Shown: piece by piece, positions 17,210 through 24,808 of the stretch
How the letters are laid out: each line of letters starts with the position of its first letter
Position numbering within the stretch: position 1 is the first letter of the stretch
Assembly: GCF_013359755.1 (NCBI RefSeq)
Contig: NZ_JABMCJ010000077.1
Coordinates: 186,001 to 250,000, forward strand
Direction of reading: 5' to 3'
DNA from: Tardiphaga robiniae
Lineage (GTDB): Bacteria; Pseudomonadota; Alphaproteobacteria; Rhizobiales; Xanthobacteraceae
Length of the DNA stretch: 64,000 nucleotides
Position numbers and translations under genes: made by a program
Notes under the pieces: model-generated
What the model was told of the DNA's origin: nothing
What the model saw: the letters and a program-made list of their open reading frames with translations, nothing else
Databases searched by the model: none

Positions 17210-18774
17210 ACATGATTACGCGAAATTCGAAGGCCATGTCTGCGCGAACGCAGGCGGATCCCAATCGATCTGCAGGAATCATCATTTTCGCAGTGCTGGC
17301 GGCAGCCTCGCTTCTTCCCACATTGCTGACTCCGATTCCGGCGATGGTGGATTACCCCAATCACCTCGCCCGCATGTATCTTCTGGCCCAGAATGGGGAT
17401 CCAGGAGCCAATCCATATTATGAAGTCCGCTGGGCGCTGTATTCCAATCTTGGGATGGATTTGCTTGTCCCACGGCTCGCGCAGTGGGTCGGCGTCGAGA
17501 GCGCGACCCGGCTGTTTCTGCTCTGCAGCCAAATATTGATTATTGGTGGCGCACTGGCCCTCGAACGGGTCGTGAAGGGCCGAGTTCAGATTGGCGGCTT
17601 CGTCGCGCTCTTGTTCGTCTACTGCCTGCCCTTCAGCTGGGGTTTTCTGAATTTCGAATTCGGTCTTGGCGTCTCGCTTTGGGGGATCGCGTTCTATCTG
17701 ATGGTCATCGAGCGTTCGTTCCTGACGCGGCTCGTCGTCAATACCTTTTTCGTCTCGGCGCTCTTCGCGGTTCATTTCTTTTCGCTCGGCATCTATGGCG
17801 CAGCGATCGGTCTTTATGAGCTATGGCGCGCCCATCAACGGAGGGCGCCGTATCACGTCACCGCATTGCGACTGGTGCTTCTCGGCCTGCCGGTCGCTCT
17901 GCTGCTTCTGGTTATGCGCGCCACCGCCGGTTCTGTTGGCAGCGAGGGGACGGAGTGGCTGTTGCAGTACAAACCGCTCTGGCTGTTTCGCATCATGAAC
18001 GGCTATGATTTGACGGTGTCCGCCGCCAGCGTTCTGGCCCTGCTGGGGTTGTCGTATCTGGCGTTCAAGCGCAACGTCTTGAAGATCGAACCGGTCGGCA
18101 TTTGGCTCGCCGCCGGTTTTGCGCTTCTTTACCTCGTCATTCCATCGAAGCTTCTCGGCACGTCATTTGCCGATCTCCGGATTATCCCTGCCGCAGTGAT
18201 CATCGTTGCAGCGTTCTGCTCGCTATCGCTACCGAACCGGAAATGGCTGGCTGCCGTATTGCTGGTCGTCAGCGGCGTCATCATCGCCAATCTCGCAACC
18301 GTATTTGCGGTCTGGCTCTCTTATCGCGCAGACTATGCGGCGCTGATCGCTTCGTTTCAAAAGCTTGACCGCGGTTCGCGGGTACTCGTGGGAACGAGCG
18401 GCGATGGCGACGACCCGCCATTCAAAGACCTTACGCAGTATCCAATGGCCTATGCCCCGACGCTGGCCGTGCATTACGCGAATGCTTTCGTCCCCAACGT
18501 GTTCACCGAGATTGGCAAGCAGCCCATTCGCCCCCGTGTCGACATGCAGCGGCTCGCCATTCCATATGGCGGCCCTGTGCCGATGCGGCTGCTCAGCGCG
18601 ATTGCGGCCGGCGGTACGACAGCAGCCGTGCCATCGTTCATCCAGACCTGGCACCGCGATTTCGACTATCTCTATGTGCTTGGCCCCGCTGCGGCGAACC
18701 CGCTGCCCGACAGACTGCAAGAGGTGGACAGGTCAGCACGATTTGTCCTGTACAAGATTGACAGGCGGCCATAG
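17206..18774 (+). CDS. Polytopic membrane protein, probable glycan-assembly function
   Basis: The protein is about 522 residues with some ten to eleven predicted transmembrane helices. Examples are 'IIIFAVLAAASLLPTLLTPI', 'LVLLGLPVALLLLVMRA' and 'WLAAVLLVVSGVIIANLA'. It ends in a soluble tail. The first loop holds 'VDYPNHLARMYLLAQ', reminiscent of the acidic first loop of GT-C transferases, but I cannot assign a family with confidence. A GTG at 17206 overlaps the galE stop (GTGA); an ATG at 17212 is an alternative. Coupling to galE and the nearby lipid-phosphate glycosyltransferase suggests a role in sugar transfer or export at the membrane. Confidence 0.75.
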   Translation: MNMITRNSKAMSARTQADPNRSAGIIIFAVLAAASLLPTLLTPIPAMVDYPNHLARMYLLAQNGDPGANPYYEVRWALYSNLGMDLLVPRLAQWVGVESATRLFLLCSQILIIGGALALERVVKGRVQIGGFVALLFVYCLPFSWGFLNFEFGLGVSLWGIAFYLMVIERSFLTRLVVNTFFVSALFAVHFFSLGIYGAAIGLYELWRAHQRRAPYHVTALRLVLLGLPVALLLLVMRATAGSVGSEGTEWLLQYKPLWLFRIMNGYDLTVSAASVLALLGLSYLAFKRNVLKIEPVGIWLAAGFALLYLVIPSKLLGTSFADLRIIPAAVIIVAAFCSLSLPNRKWLAAVLLVVSGVIIANLATVFAVWLSYRADYAALIASFQKLDRGSRVLVGTSGDGDDPPFKDLTQYPMAYAPTLAVHYANAFVPNVFTEIGKQPIRPRVDMQRLAIPYGGPVPMRLLSAIAAGGTTAAVPSFIQTWHRDFDYLYVLGPAAANPLPDRLQEVDRSARFVLYKIDRRP

Positions 18775-18915
18775 CCACGCGGTCTGGTTCGCACCTGGGC
18801 CTGCCTCATGGAACCGCGCAAAGGCGGTCAAGGCGCCTGATTTCAAGGCGCTTTGCAAGGCCGCCTTAACCATCAGGGCTTAGGATCCCGCCATTCAGCA
18901 GGGCGGAACTCCAAA

Positions 18916-19908
18916 ATGGCGATTGATGGCGGGCGGATCATCTACAGCATCGTCGTGCCGGTCTATAACGAGGAGGCCGTGCTGCCTGTGTTGGTCCGCC
19001 GGCTGGGACTGCTGCTCGACCGCCTCGACGCGCCCGCGGAAGCCATCTTCGTGGACGACGGCAGCAGCGACACCAGCCCCATCGTGCTGCAGGCACTCGC
19101 CAGGAGTGATCCACGCTTCCGTTACATCGGCCTGTCGCGCAATTTCGGCCACCAGGTGGCCATCACCGCCGGCATGGACGCCGCGCAAGGCGACGCGATC
19201 GTCGTCATGGACGCGGATTTGCAGGACCCGCCTGAAGTCGTCGAACAACTGATCGCCAAGTGGCGCGAAGGCAATGACGTGGTCTATGCGCGGCGCCTGT
19301 CCCGCGCGGGTGAAAGCGCGTTCAAGCGCGCCACCGCCCATGTGTTCTATCGGGTGCTTGGCCGTATGACCTCGGTTCGTATCCCGGCAGACGTCGGCGA
19401 TTTCCGACTGATCGACCGCAAGGTGCTGGACGCGTTGCGCCAGATGCCGGAGCGCGATCGCTTCGTGCGCGGCATGATCGCCTGGCTCGGTTTCCGCCAG
19501 GCCGAAGTGAGTTTCCATCGCCTTGAGCGCGCCGCCGGCGAAACCAAATATCCGCTGTTCAAGATGGCCCGGCTCGCCATGTCGGCCGCTCTCGGCTTTT
19601 CCGATGCGCCGCTGCGGCTGGCGATCTGGTGCGGTCTCGCGGTGTCGGGCATGGCCCTGCTGTACGGCGCCTGGGTGTTGCTGCTCTGGATGACGAACGA
19701 CCCGCATCTGGTTGCCGGCTGGTCGTCGATCATCGTCATCGTGTCGCTGCTCTGCGGGTTGAACATGCTGATGACCGGCATCGTCGGCCTCTATGTCGGG
19801 CGCATCCACGCAGAAGCGAAACATCGTCCACTTTATGTCGTACAGAACCGCGTCGGTTTCGACCGCGATCAAGCCGAAACATCTTACCGCACCTCGCGCA
19901 GCGCCTGA
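18916..19908 (+). CDS. GT2 family polyprenyl-phosphate glycosyltransferase, GtrB/ArnC type
   Basis: A 330-residue protein with a GT2 domain ('YSIVVPVYNEEAVLPVLV', 'IFVDDGSSDTSP', 'RYIGLSRNFGHQVAITAGMD', 'IVVMDADLQDPPEVV', 'DFRLIDRKVLDALRQMPERD') and two C-terminal transmembrane helices ('LAIWCGLAVSGMALLYGAWV', 'IIVIVSLLCGLNMLMTGIVG'), ending 'GRIHAEAKHRPLYVVQ'. This is the GtrB/ArnC/DPM layout, which makes undecaprenyl-phosphate sugars. The ATG at 18916 opens directly on the domain. A methyltransferase gene follows after 13 bases. It is a different subfamily from the GT2 at 4881. Confidence 0.9.
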   Translation: MAIDGGRIIYSIVVPVYNEEAVLPVLVRRLGLLLDRLDAPAEAIFVDDGSSDTSPIVLQALARSDPRFRYIGLSRNFGHQVAITAGMDAAQGDAIVVMDADLQDPPEVVEQLIAKWREGNDVVYARRLSRAGESAFKRATAHVFYRVLGRMTSVRIPADVGDFRLIDRKVLDALRQMPERDRFVRGMIAWLGFRQAEVSFHRLERAAGETKYPLFKMARLAMSAALGFSDAPLRLAIWCGLAVSGMALLYGAWVLLLWMTNDPHLVAGWSSIIVIVSLLCGLNMLMTGIVGLYVGRIHAEAKHRPLYVVQNRVGFDRDQAETSYRTSRSA

Positions 19909-19921
19909 CGGAGCGGATGTC

Positions 19922-20605
19922 ATGAGCCAGCTGTTCGACAGCTACCGCAGCAACTACCGCGACGTCGTTCAATCCTCGATCGACTTTTCCGGCCTGCCAC
20001 ATAGCTTCTTCATGCGTGCAAAGGCCGATCTGCTGCGCGAATTGATCGCAGAGCGACTTCGATCAAAAAAGCCTGACATGCTCGATGTCGGGTGCGGCGT
20101 TGGCAGCTTCCATCCACTGCTGCGCGGCATGGTCGGTCAACTCAGCGGCATAGACGTATCCTCCGCCAGTATTGCGCAGGCACAGGTCGACAACCCCGAT
20201 GTCGCCTACCAAGCGTTCGATGGCCGCATTTTTCCTTTCACCGATGCCAGCTTCGATCTCGTCACCACGATCTGCGTCATGCATCACGTCCCGCCCGCCG
20301 AATGGGCGGGCTTCATGCGTGAGATGCGGCGCGTTGTGCGGCCAGGAGGGCTGGTCTGTGTCATCGAACACAACCCGTTCAATCCGCTGACCCGTCTTGC
20401 TGTCGCGCGCTGTGAGTTCGATCGCGACGCGATATTGCTTGGCGCGGGCAAGACGCAAAAGATCATGGCAGGCGCCGGCCTCCGCGACATCGCTTCGCGT
20501 CATTTCCTGCTACTGCCCTGGGAAGCGAAAGCCGCGCGGCGTGTCGAAAACGCCTTCAGTGGCCTGCCGCTTGGCGCACAATACGCCACTTTCGCCACGG
20601 CCTAA
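19922..20605 (+). CDS. Class I SAM-dependent methyltransferase
   Basis: The 227-residue protein starts at the ATG at 19922 ('MSQLFDSYRSNYRDVVQ'). It has the SAM-binding motif 'DMLDVGCGVGSFHPLL', the acidic loop 'LSGIDVSSASIAQAQ', 'FDLVTTICVMHHVPPAEW' and 'MRRVVRPGGLVCVIEHNPFN', i.e. Methyltransf_11/25. The final part ('HFLLLPWEAKAARRVENAF') resembles methyltransferases beside GtrB-type transferases. Its TAA stop is immediately followed by the TTA (stop complement) of the convergent membrane-protein gene with no base between them. Likely role: methylation of a glycan or its lipid carrier. Confidence 0.85.
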   Translation: MSQLFDSYRSNYRDVVQSSIDFSGLPHSFFMRAKADLLRELIAERLRSKKPDMLDVGCGVGSFHPLLRGMVGQLSGIDVSSASIAQAQVDNPDVAYQAFDGRIFPFTDASFDLVTTICVMHHVPPAEWAGFMREMRRVVRPGGLVCVIEHNPFNPLTRLAVARCEFDRDAILLGAGKTQKIMAGAGLRDIASRHFLLLPWEAKAARRVENAFSGLPLGAQYATFATA

Positions 20606-22051
20606 TTACTTCGCCGTTGCATTCTGCCGCTTGTGGACCACCGCGACGTCATCGCCATAGACGCGCTTCCAGCCTGGCAGCCGATCGAGCAACGCCACCG
20701 CCGGAGTTTCCGGCTCCAGCAGCGTGGCATCTATTTTGTAATCGTCGAGCAGTTTCAGAAAATCATTCAGGTCCGCCAGCGATAGGCTGCTGTTGTAGCG
20801 ATGAAGAAATCTGCCGCCATAGAGTTCGCCGCGACCATCGATGAAAGTGGGAATTCCCGCGAAGATCAGATAGCCGCCAAACGAATAATCGTTGAGCACG
20901 CGGTTCGCCGCGGTCAGACCGGCGCTGGCCACCGCTGCCTGTGGCGTATTTCGCGCGGCGGGGCGAACGTCGCGCGCCGAAGCGATTACGGTCGCCAGGA
21001 TCATGACACCGAGGGCACCGACCTGCAGCGCCCGACCTGAGCCGGCCTCATTGGATGCGGCCCAGCTGCGAAACTGCTGCGCGATCGGCGCGGCAAGATA
21101 GAGTGGCGCCAGCATGGCAAGCAGATCCGCGTTGCGCACCTGCGCCAGAGCAAAATGCAACAGGCCGATTAAGACCAGAGCCCGCACCACGGGAAGCGTC
21201 ACGCCCCGCGACAGCGCAAAGATTCCCGCCAGCAGCAGGATCTCAAAGACCCCGATGCGGCCGAAATTCTGTGGCCGCCATTCGCCGATCCAGTTGAGCG
21301 CATCGCCAAGACCCAGCGTCGTCAGCGGCATCAACAGCGTGCCGGGCCCGTAAGGGGTCAGGCAGGATGCGGCAACAGCGAGAGCCGTGAAAGCGAGCCA
21401 ATGGAGCACTTCGCGAGGCCGCTCGCGGAGCTTGTTTCGTATGAGGACTTCGAGGATTGCGGGTCCGATCAACCCCAGTGCCAGGATGACGCTGCCGTGG
21501 AGATTGGCCCAAAGGACCAGCAGCGGTAACGCCCAGTAAGGCGGTCGTGCACGCGTATCCATGGCACGAACGAGCGCGGTCGCCCAGGTCATCATGACCG
21601 GAAGTGCCAATACATGCGGCCGCGCCAGCAGATGGGGCGCGAGAAGAACGACCACGGCTGTAACGATGATCAATACCGGCTTCGGCGCAAGTTCGCGCAG
21701 CAGGAACCGGGTCAGAATCCCGACGGAAAGCGCGATGGCCGCGGCAGCGAGCGCCACGACGCCTTGCCAGCCGGCAAACGTATAGACCGCCCCGTAAATG
21801 ACCTCGGAGAGCCATTCGAAGGCAAGCCAATGACCGCCATGCATGGAAAAGGAGAACGAGTCGGTCGACGGAATGACGCCATTCGCCGGGATCCAGCGGC
21901 CGATCGCGATATGAGAATAGCTGTCCGGATCGTTCAGCAGCCGCGGCCCGAGCGCCAGCAGCAGGCCATAGACGCACGCGCTCACCAGCAAAGGCATCGT
22001 TGCCCGCACCGGGAACTGTTTGGCTGGGCTGCTGATGGCCTGGTCGCTCAC
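20606..22051 (-). CDS. Polytopic membrane protein, GT-C-like
   Basis: This 481-residue protein has ten or more predicted helices and begins 'MSDQAISSPAKQFPVRATMP'. An acidic first external loop, 'NDPDSYSHIAIGRWI', precedes the second helix; together with 'FSFSMHGGHWLAFEWLSEVI' it looks like the catalytic loop region of GT-C membrane glycosyltransferases or oligosaccharyltransferase-like proteins. The C-terminal 'LNDYSFGGYLIFAGIPTFIDGRGELYGG' motif is conserved in this poorly characterised family. Function is inferred only. It converges on the galE unit and is probably part of the same surface-glycan locus. Confidence 0.78.
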   Translation of the reverse strand: MSDQAISSPAKQFPVRATMPLLVSACVYGLLLALGPRLLNDPDSYSHIAIGRWIPANGVIPSTDSFSFSMHGGHWLAFEWLSEVIYGAVYTFAGWQGVVALAAAAIALSVGILTRFLLRELAPKPVLIIVTAVVVLLAPHLLARPHVLALPVMMTWATALVRAMDTRARPPYWALPLLVLWANLHGSVILALGLIGPAILEVLIRNKLRERPREVLHWLAFTALAVAASCLTPYGPGTLLMPLTTLGLGDALNWIGEWRPQNFGRIGVFEILLLAGIFALSRGVTLPVVRALVLIGLLHFALAQVRNADLLAMLAPLYLAAPIAQQFRSWAASNEAGSGRALQVGALGVMILATVIASARDVRPAARNTPQAAVASAGLTAANRVLNDYSFGGYLIFAGIPTFIDGRGELYGGRFLHRYNSSLSLADLNDFLKLLDDYKIDATLLEPETPAVALLDRLPGWKRVYGDDVAVVHKRQNATAK

Positions 22052-22153
22052 GGGCTACGAGGGTACGGCGACACTGTTAATTCCACTTTAAGGCTGACGA
22101 TGCGCCCGTGCGCCGGCTCGATGGTCTGTCGTGGCGCGCCACCGAGAGCCGCC

Positions 22154-22933
22154 CTATTTGCCTGGCCACACTGGCTTGCGCTTCTCGCCAAACGCCTTGA
22201 GGCCTTCTTTCGCATCCTCGGTCATCGACAGGATCGCGATCTGGCTTTCGGTATAGGCGATGCTCTCGTCGAACGACATCGCGGCGATGGCGCGCATCGC
22301 ATATTTTCCGCGGCGGATCGCGGTCGGCGACTTGTCGGTGATGCGCGCGATCAGCCAGTCGACCTTGCTGTCGAGCTCGGCCGCCGGCACCACGTGATTC
22401 AGCAGGCCAGCGCCAAGCGCGGTCTGCGCGTCGAACGGCTCGCCGGTGATGCACCATTCGTTGACCAGGCGACGCGGCGCAATGGACTGCAGCAGCGCCA
22501 GCACCTGCATGGGAAACACGCCGACCTTCACCTCGGGCAAACCGAAGATCACGTTGTCCGCGGCCACCGCCATGTCGGTCATGCAGAGCAAACCCATGCC
22601 ACCGGCCATGCAGACGCCGTTAACGCGGGCGATGGCGGGTTTGGTGGCGTTTTGCGACAGCCGCATGAGATCGGCGAGATCACCATTGGGCTTGGAGAAA
22701 TCCATCGAGAAGGCCGCACCCGCATTCGCCAGATCAGCGCCGGCGCAGAACGCCTTCTCGCCCGCGCCGGTCAGAACGATCACCCGTACGCCCGCATCCT
22801 CGTGGGCGGTGTGATAGCCGTTGGCGATGCCGGCGATGACATCGCCATTCATGGCATTGCGCTTCTCCGGCCGGTTGATGGTGATCCAGAGTGCGGCGCC
22901 CTTCTTCTCCAGGATTACTCTATCATCGGCCAT
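22154..22933 (-). CDS. Enoyl-CoA hydratase/isomerase family protein
   Basis: The 259-residue crotonase opens with 'LEKKGAALWITINRPEKRNA', has oxyanion-hole segments 'AGEKAFCAGADLANAG' and 'VNGVCMAGGMGLLCMTDMAV', and 'FGLPEVKVGVFPMQVLALL', where the Glu in 'LPEVKVG' matches the first catalytic Glu of enoyl-CoA hydratase. It ends with 'FGEKRKPVWPGK', the usual tail. It is better equipped for hydration than the crotonase at 9341. A glutathione S-transferase gene lies 44 bases downstream in genome order (upstream in transcription), so the two may be cotranscribed. Confidence 0.9.
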   Translation of the reverse strand: MADDRVILEKKGAALWITINRPEKRNAMNGDVIAGIANGYHTAHEDAGVRVIVLTGAGEKAFCAGADLANAGAAFSMDFSKPNGDLADLMRLSQNATKPAIARVNGVCMAGGMGLLCMTDMAVAADNVIFGLPEVKVGVFPMQVLALLQSIAPRRLVNEWCITGEPFDAQTALGAGLLNHVVPAAELDSKVDWLIARITDKSPTAIRRGKYAMRAIAAMSFDESIAYTESQIAILSMTEDAKEGLKAFGEKRKPVWPGK

Positions 22934-22977
22934 CGGTCTGCTCGCTTGGTTGAAGTTGATGCGGCTGGTATAGCCGC

Positions 22978-23628
22978 TCAGAAGCGGCGCGCCAAACCCA
23001 GCGCGTCGCCGGCGCGGTTCTCGGACTCAACCGCACGCAGGTAGCCCTCGCGCTGCTGCAATCGCGCCCAATAGGCTGTGACGCTCGGCCCGAATTGCGA
23101 TGCAAGCCCGAGACGATTGGCCAGCAACAGTGCATAGCCGACAGAAATGTCCGCGGCGGTGAAACGGCCGGCGCAGACATAGTCTTTGCCGGTGGTGATG
23201 GTCTCGATCATACGCAACCGTCCAAGAAAGAACTTCGAATAGTCCTCGACCACCTGCGGATGACGGCGCTCCTCCGGCTCGAGCTTCGAATAACGCAGCA
23301 CCAGCGCCTGCGGGAAGGTCAGCGTGGCCTCGCCGAAATGCAGCCAGTTCAGGAACGCGCCGTAGTCCGGCTCGTCAATGCCGACGGCCAGCGGCGTCGG
23401 GCCATGTTTGGTGACGAGATATTGCGCGATCGCCGCCGATTCCGTCATCCGGGTCTCGCCATCGAGCATCAGCGGGATGGTGCCGAGCGGATTGATGCCG
23501 AGATATTCCTTCGCAAAGACACGCGGCGGGAACGGCAGCATCTTCAGCTCATAGGGCAGCCCGAGCTCTTCAAGCGTCCATAGCGGGCGGAACGAGCGCG
23601 CGCGGGCGCAGTGATAGAGCGTGATCAT
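22978..23628 (-). CDS. Glutathione S-transferase
   Basis: A 216-residue GST: N-terminal thioredoxin-like domain ('MITLYHCARARSFRPLWTLEELGLP' in part, 'NPLGTIPLMLDGETRMTESAAIAQYLV', where 'TESAAI' is the glutathione-contacting ES motif) followed by the helical C-terminal domain with 'GRFTAADISVGYALLLANRLGL'. The ATG at 23628 starts exactly at the first beta strand. The 'YHCARARSFRP' active-site loop is that of bacterial beta/nu-like GSTs. It precedes a crotonase gene on the same strand. Confidence 0.9.
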   Translation of the reverse strand: MITLYHCARARSFRPLWTLEELGLPYELKMLPFPPRVFAKEYLGINPLGTIPLMLDGETRMTESAAIAQYLVTKHGPTPLAVGIDEPDYGAFLNWLHFGEATLTFPQALVLRYSKLEPEERRHPQVVEDYSKFFLGRLRMIETITTGKDYVCAGRFTAADISVGYALLLANRLGLASQFGPSVTAYWARLQQREGYLRAVESENRAGDALGLARRF

Positions 23629-23695
23629 CGGGCGAGACCTCCAAGCAGGCACGGACTATCGCTGTGCTGCCAGCCAATGAGAAGCAGCCGCGACG

Positions 23696-23735
23696 CTTCG
23701 TCAAGTCTTGCCCTTCTTCGTCAAGACTTGCCCTT
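23696..23735. repeat. 20-bp tandem direct repeat, two copies
   Basis: CTTCGTCAAGTCTTGCCCTT (23696-23715) is followed directly by a copy with one substitution at 23716-23735. It lies between the GST gene and the truncated acyltransferase, near the point where the latter loses homology. Confidence 0.75.
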
Positions 23736-23863
23736 CGCTACATGGTCCCGGCAAACCGGCTTCGCCCTTCCCGATCCGACGACACCCATCACCACGCGCA
23801 CGTCACCGAGGCCGATCACGACGGCTTCGCGCCTCGGTTGCAACTGATGCGGCCAGCGGAAAA

Positions 23864-24190
23864 GCTCCTCCACCGACAATGACCAGGTGTGTTCCAGCGG
23901 GTTCGGCACCGCATGCAGTGGATGATAGAAATTGAACGTGTAGGTCAGAAGGCTCAGCGTATGCGCCGGACCCAATCTGAAGATGAAGTAGCAGACGAGC
24001 ACCGTGAGGTAATAGACCGGGAAGATGCGCAGCGCCCGGCGCATATAGAAGTCCTTGATGCGGCCGGTCTTGGCCCGTTCGCGTAGCAGCAAACGCGTGA
24101 TTGGGTAAACACCACCACGCCAATCCCCCGGAAGCCGTCGAACGCCGGAAATTTCTCCAGCCGCTTGGCGACGCCTGCATTCTCCGACAT
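23864..24190 (-). pseudogene. Acyltransferase-3 (OafA/YrhL) remnant with internal and 3' deletions
   Basis: From the ATG at 24190 the frame gives 'MSENAGVAKRLEKFPAFDGFRGIGVVVF', the standard start of an OafA/YrhL-type membrane O-acyltransferase. Similarity then jumps to a different frame reading 'YPITRLLLRERAKTGRIKDF' and 'MRRALRIFPVYYLTVLVCYF', followed by 'LLTYTFNFYH' and 'EHTWSLSVEEL'. The junction (about 24100-24110) therefore lacks roughly 40-50 codons (the 'GV.GVDVFFVISG' region) and shifts frame. After 'SVEE' homology ends abruptly, with some 200 residues missing. The gene cannot encode a functional enzyme. The intact family acetylates surface polysaccharides. Confidence 0.8.
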
Positions 24191-24460
24191 TGCGATCTCC
24201 CCGTTTGAACCGGGGATAGCAACGGCGCGAATAACGAGGGTGAAGGCGATTTACAGGCCTACCACCTCAGGCGAAATGTTCGGGCTTAACGTGAATGTCC
24301 GTTTGCGCGGGAGTATTAGGGTCGACGCCGCCGCGTTTACCACAACCTGGACAAACTTCACTGCGACTCCAACACCGCTTACGATCCGTTAAGGATCTGG
24401 GAACAGGCTGGGAACGATCGAAATTGACTCAACTTGTATCGACAAGTGTGAGGGCACTAG

Positions 24461-24643
24461 ATGACCAGGGTTCAGTATCTCAGAGAACAAGCGACCCGCG
24501 CCGAACGGTTGGCAAAGACTATTCTGGATGCCGTCACCGTCACGCGACTTGTCGAAGCATCGCACGCATACCGCCAGGAAGCCGATCGCCTTGAGCAACA
24601 CGAGGCGAGCGATCAGGCGACAACGATGCGGATGCCTCACTAG
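24461..24643 (+). CDS. Small hypothetical protein, helical
   Basis: A 60-residue protein ('MTRVQYLREQATRAERLAKT...') predicted to be one or two amphipathic helices rich in Arg, Ala and Glu. Similar short proteins beginning 'YL/YREQAxRAERLA' and containing a 'YRxEADxLE' second half are frequent in Bradyrhizobium-type genomes (from memory, not searched). The ATG at 24461 is the only good start. It stands alone between the acyltransferase remnant and the cyclase gene; its function is unknown. Confidence 0.65.
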   Translation: MTRVQYLREQATRAERLAKTILDAVTVTRLVEASHAYRQEADRLEQHEASDQATTMRMPH

Positions 24644-24808
24644 GGCGTGAACACATAAACTTGGAGCGGGACGGCGGACGTCCGCTTAGGTGCCGATTAC
24701 GGACTCAGGTCGGACATCGCCTCAGGTCCGAAAGTGCCACAAGCGGAAGTCAACTCATCGAGATGTGCTCGGAAAGGTATCGATGCCGGCCGGCTCTCTC
24801 CGGTCGTT

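Noticed and set aside
24385-24460. EcfG-type stress promoter (GGAAC near 24395 and 24410) upstream of the 60-residue gene
   Set aside because: No CGTT element occurs at the required 16-18 base distance.
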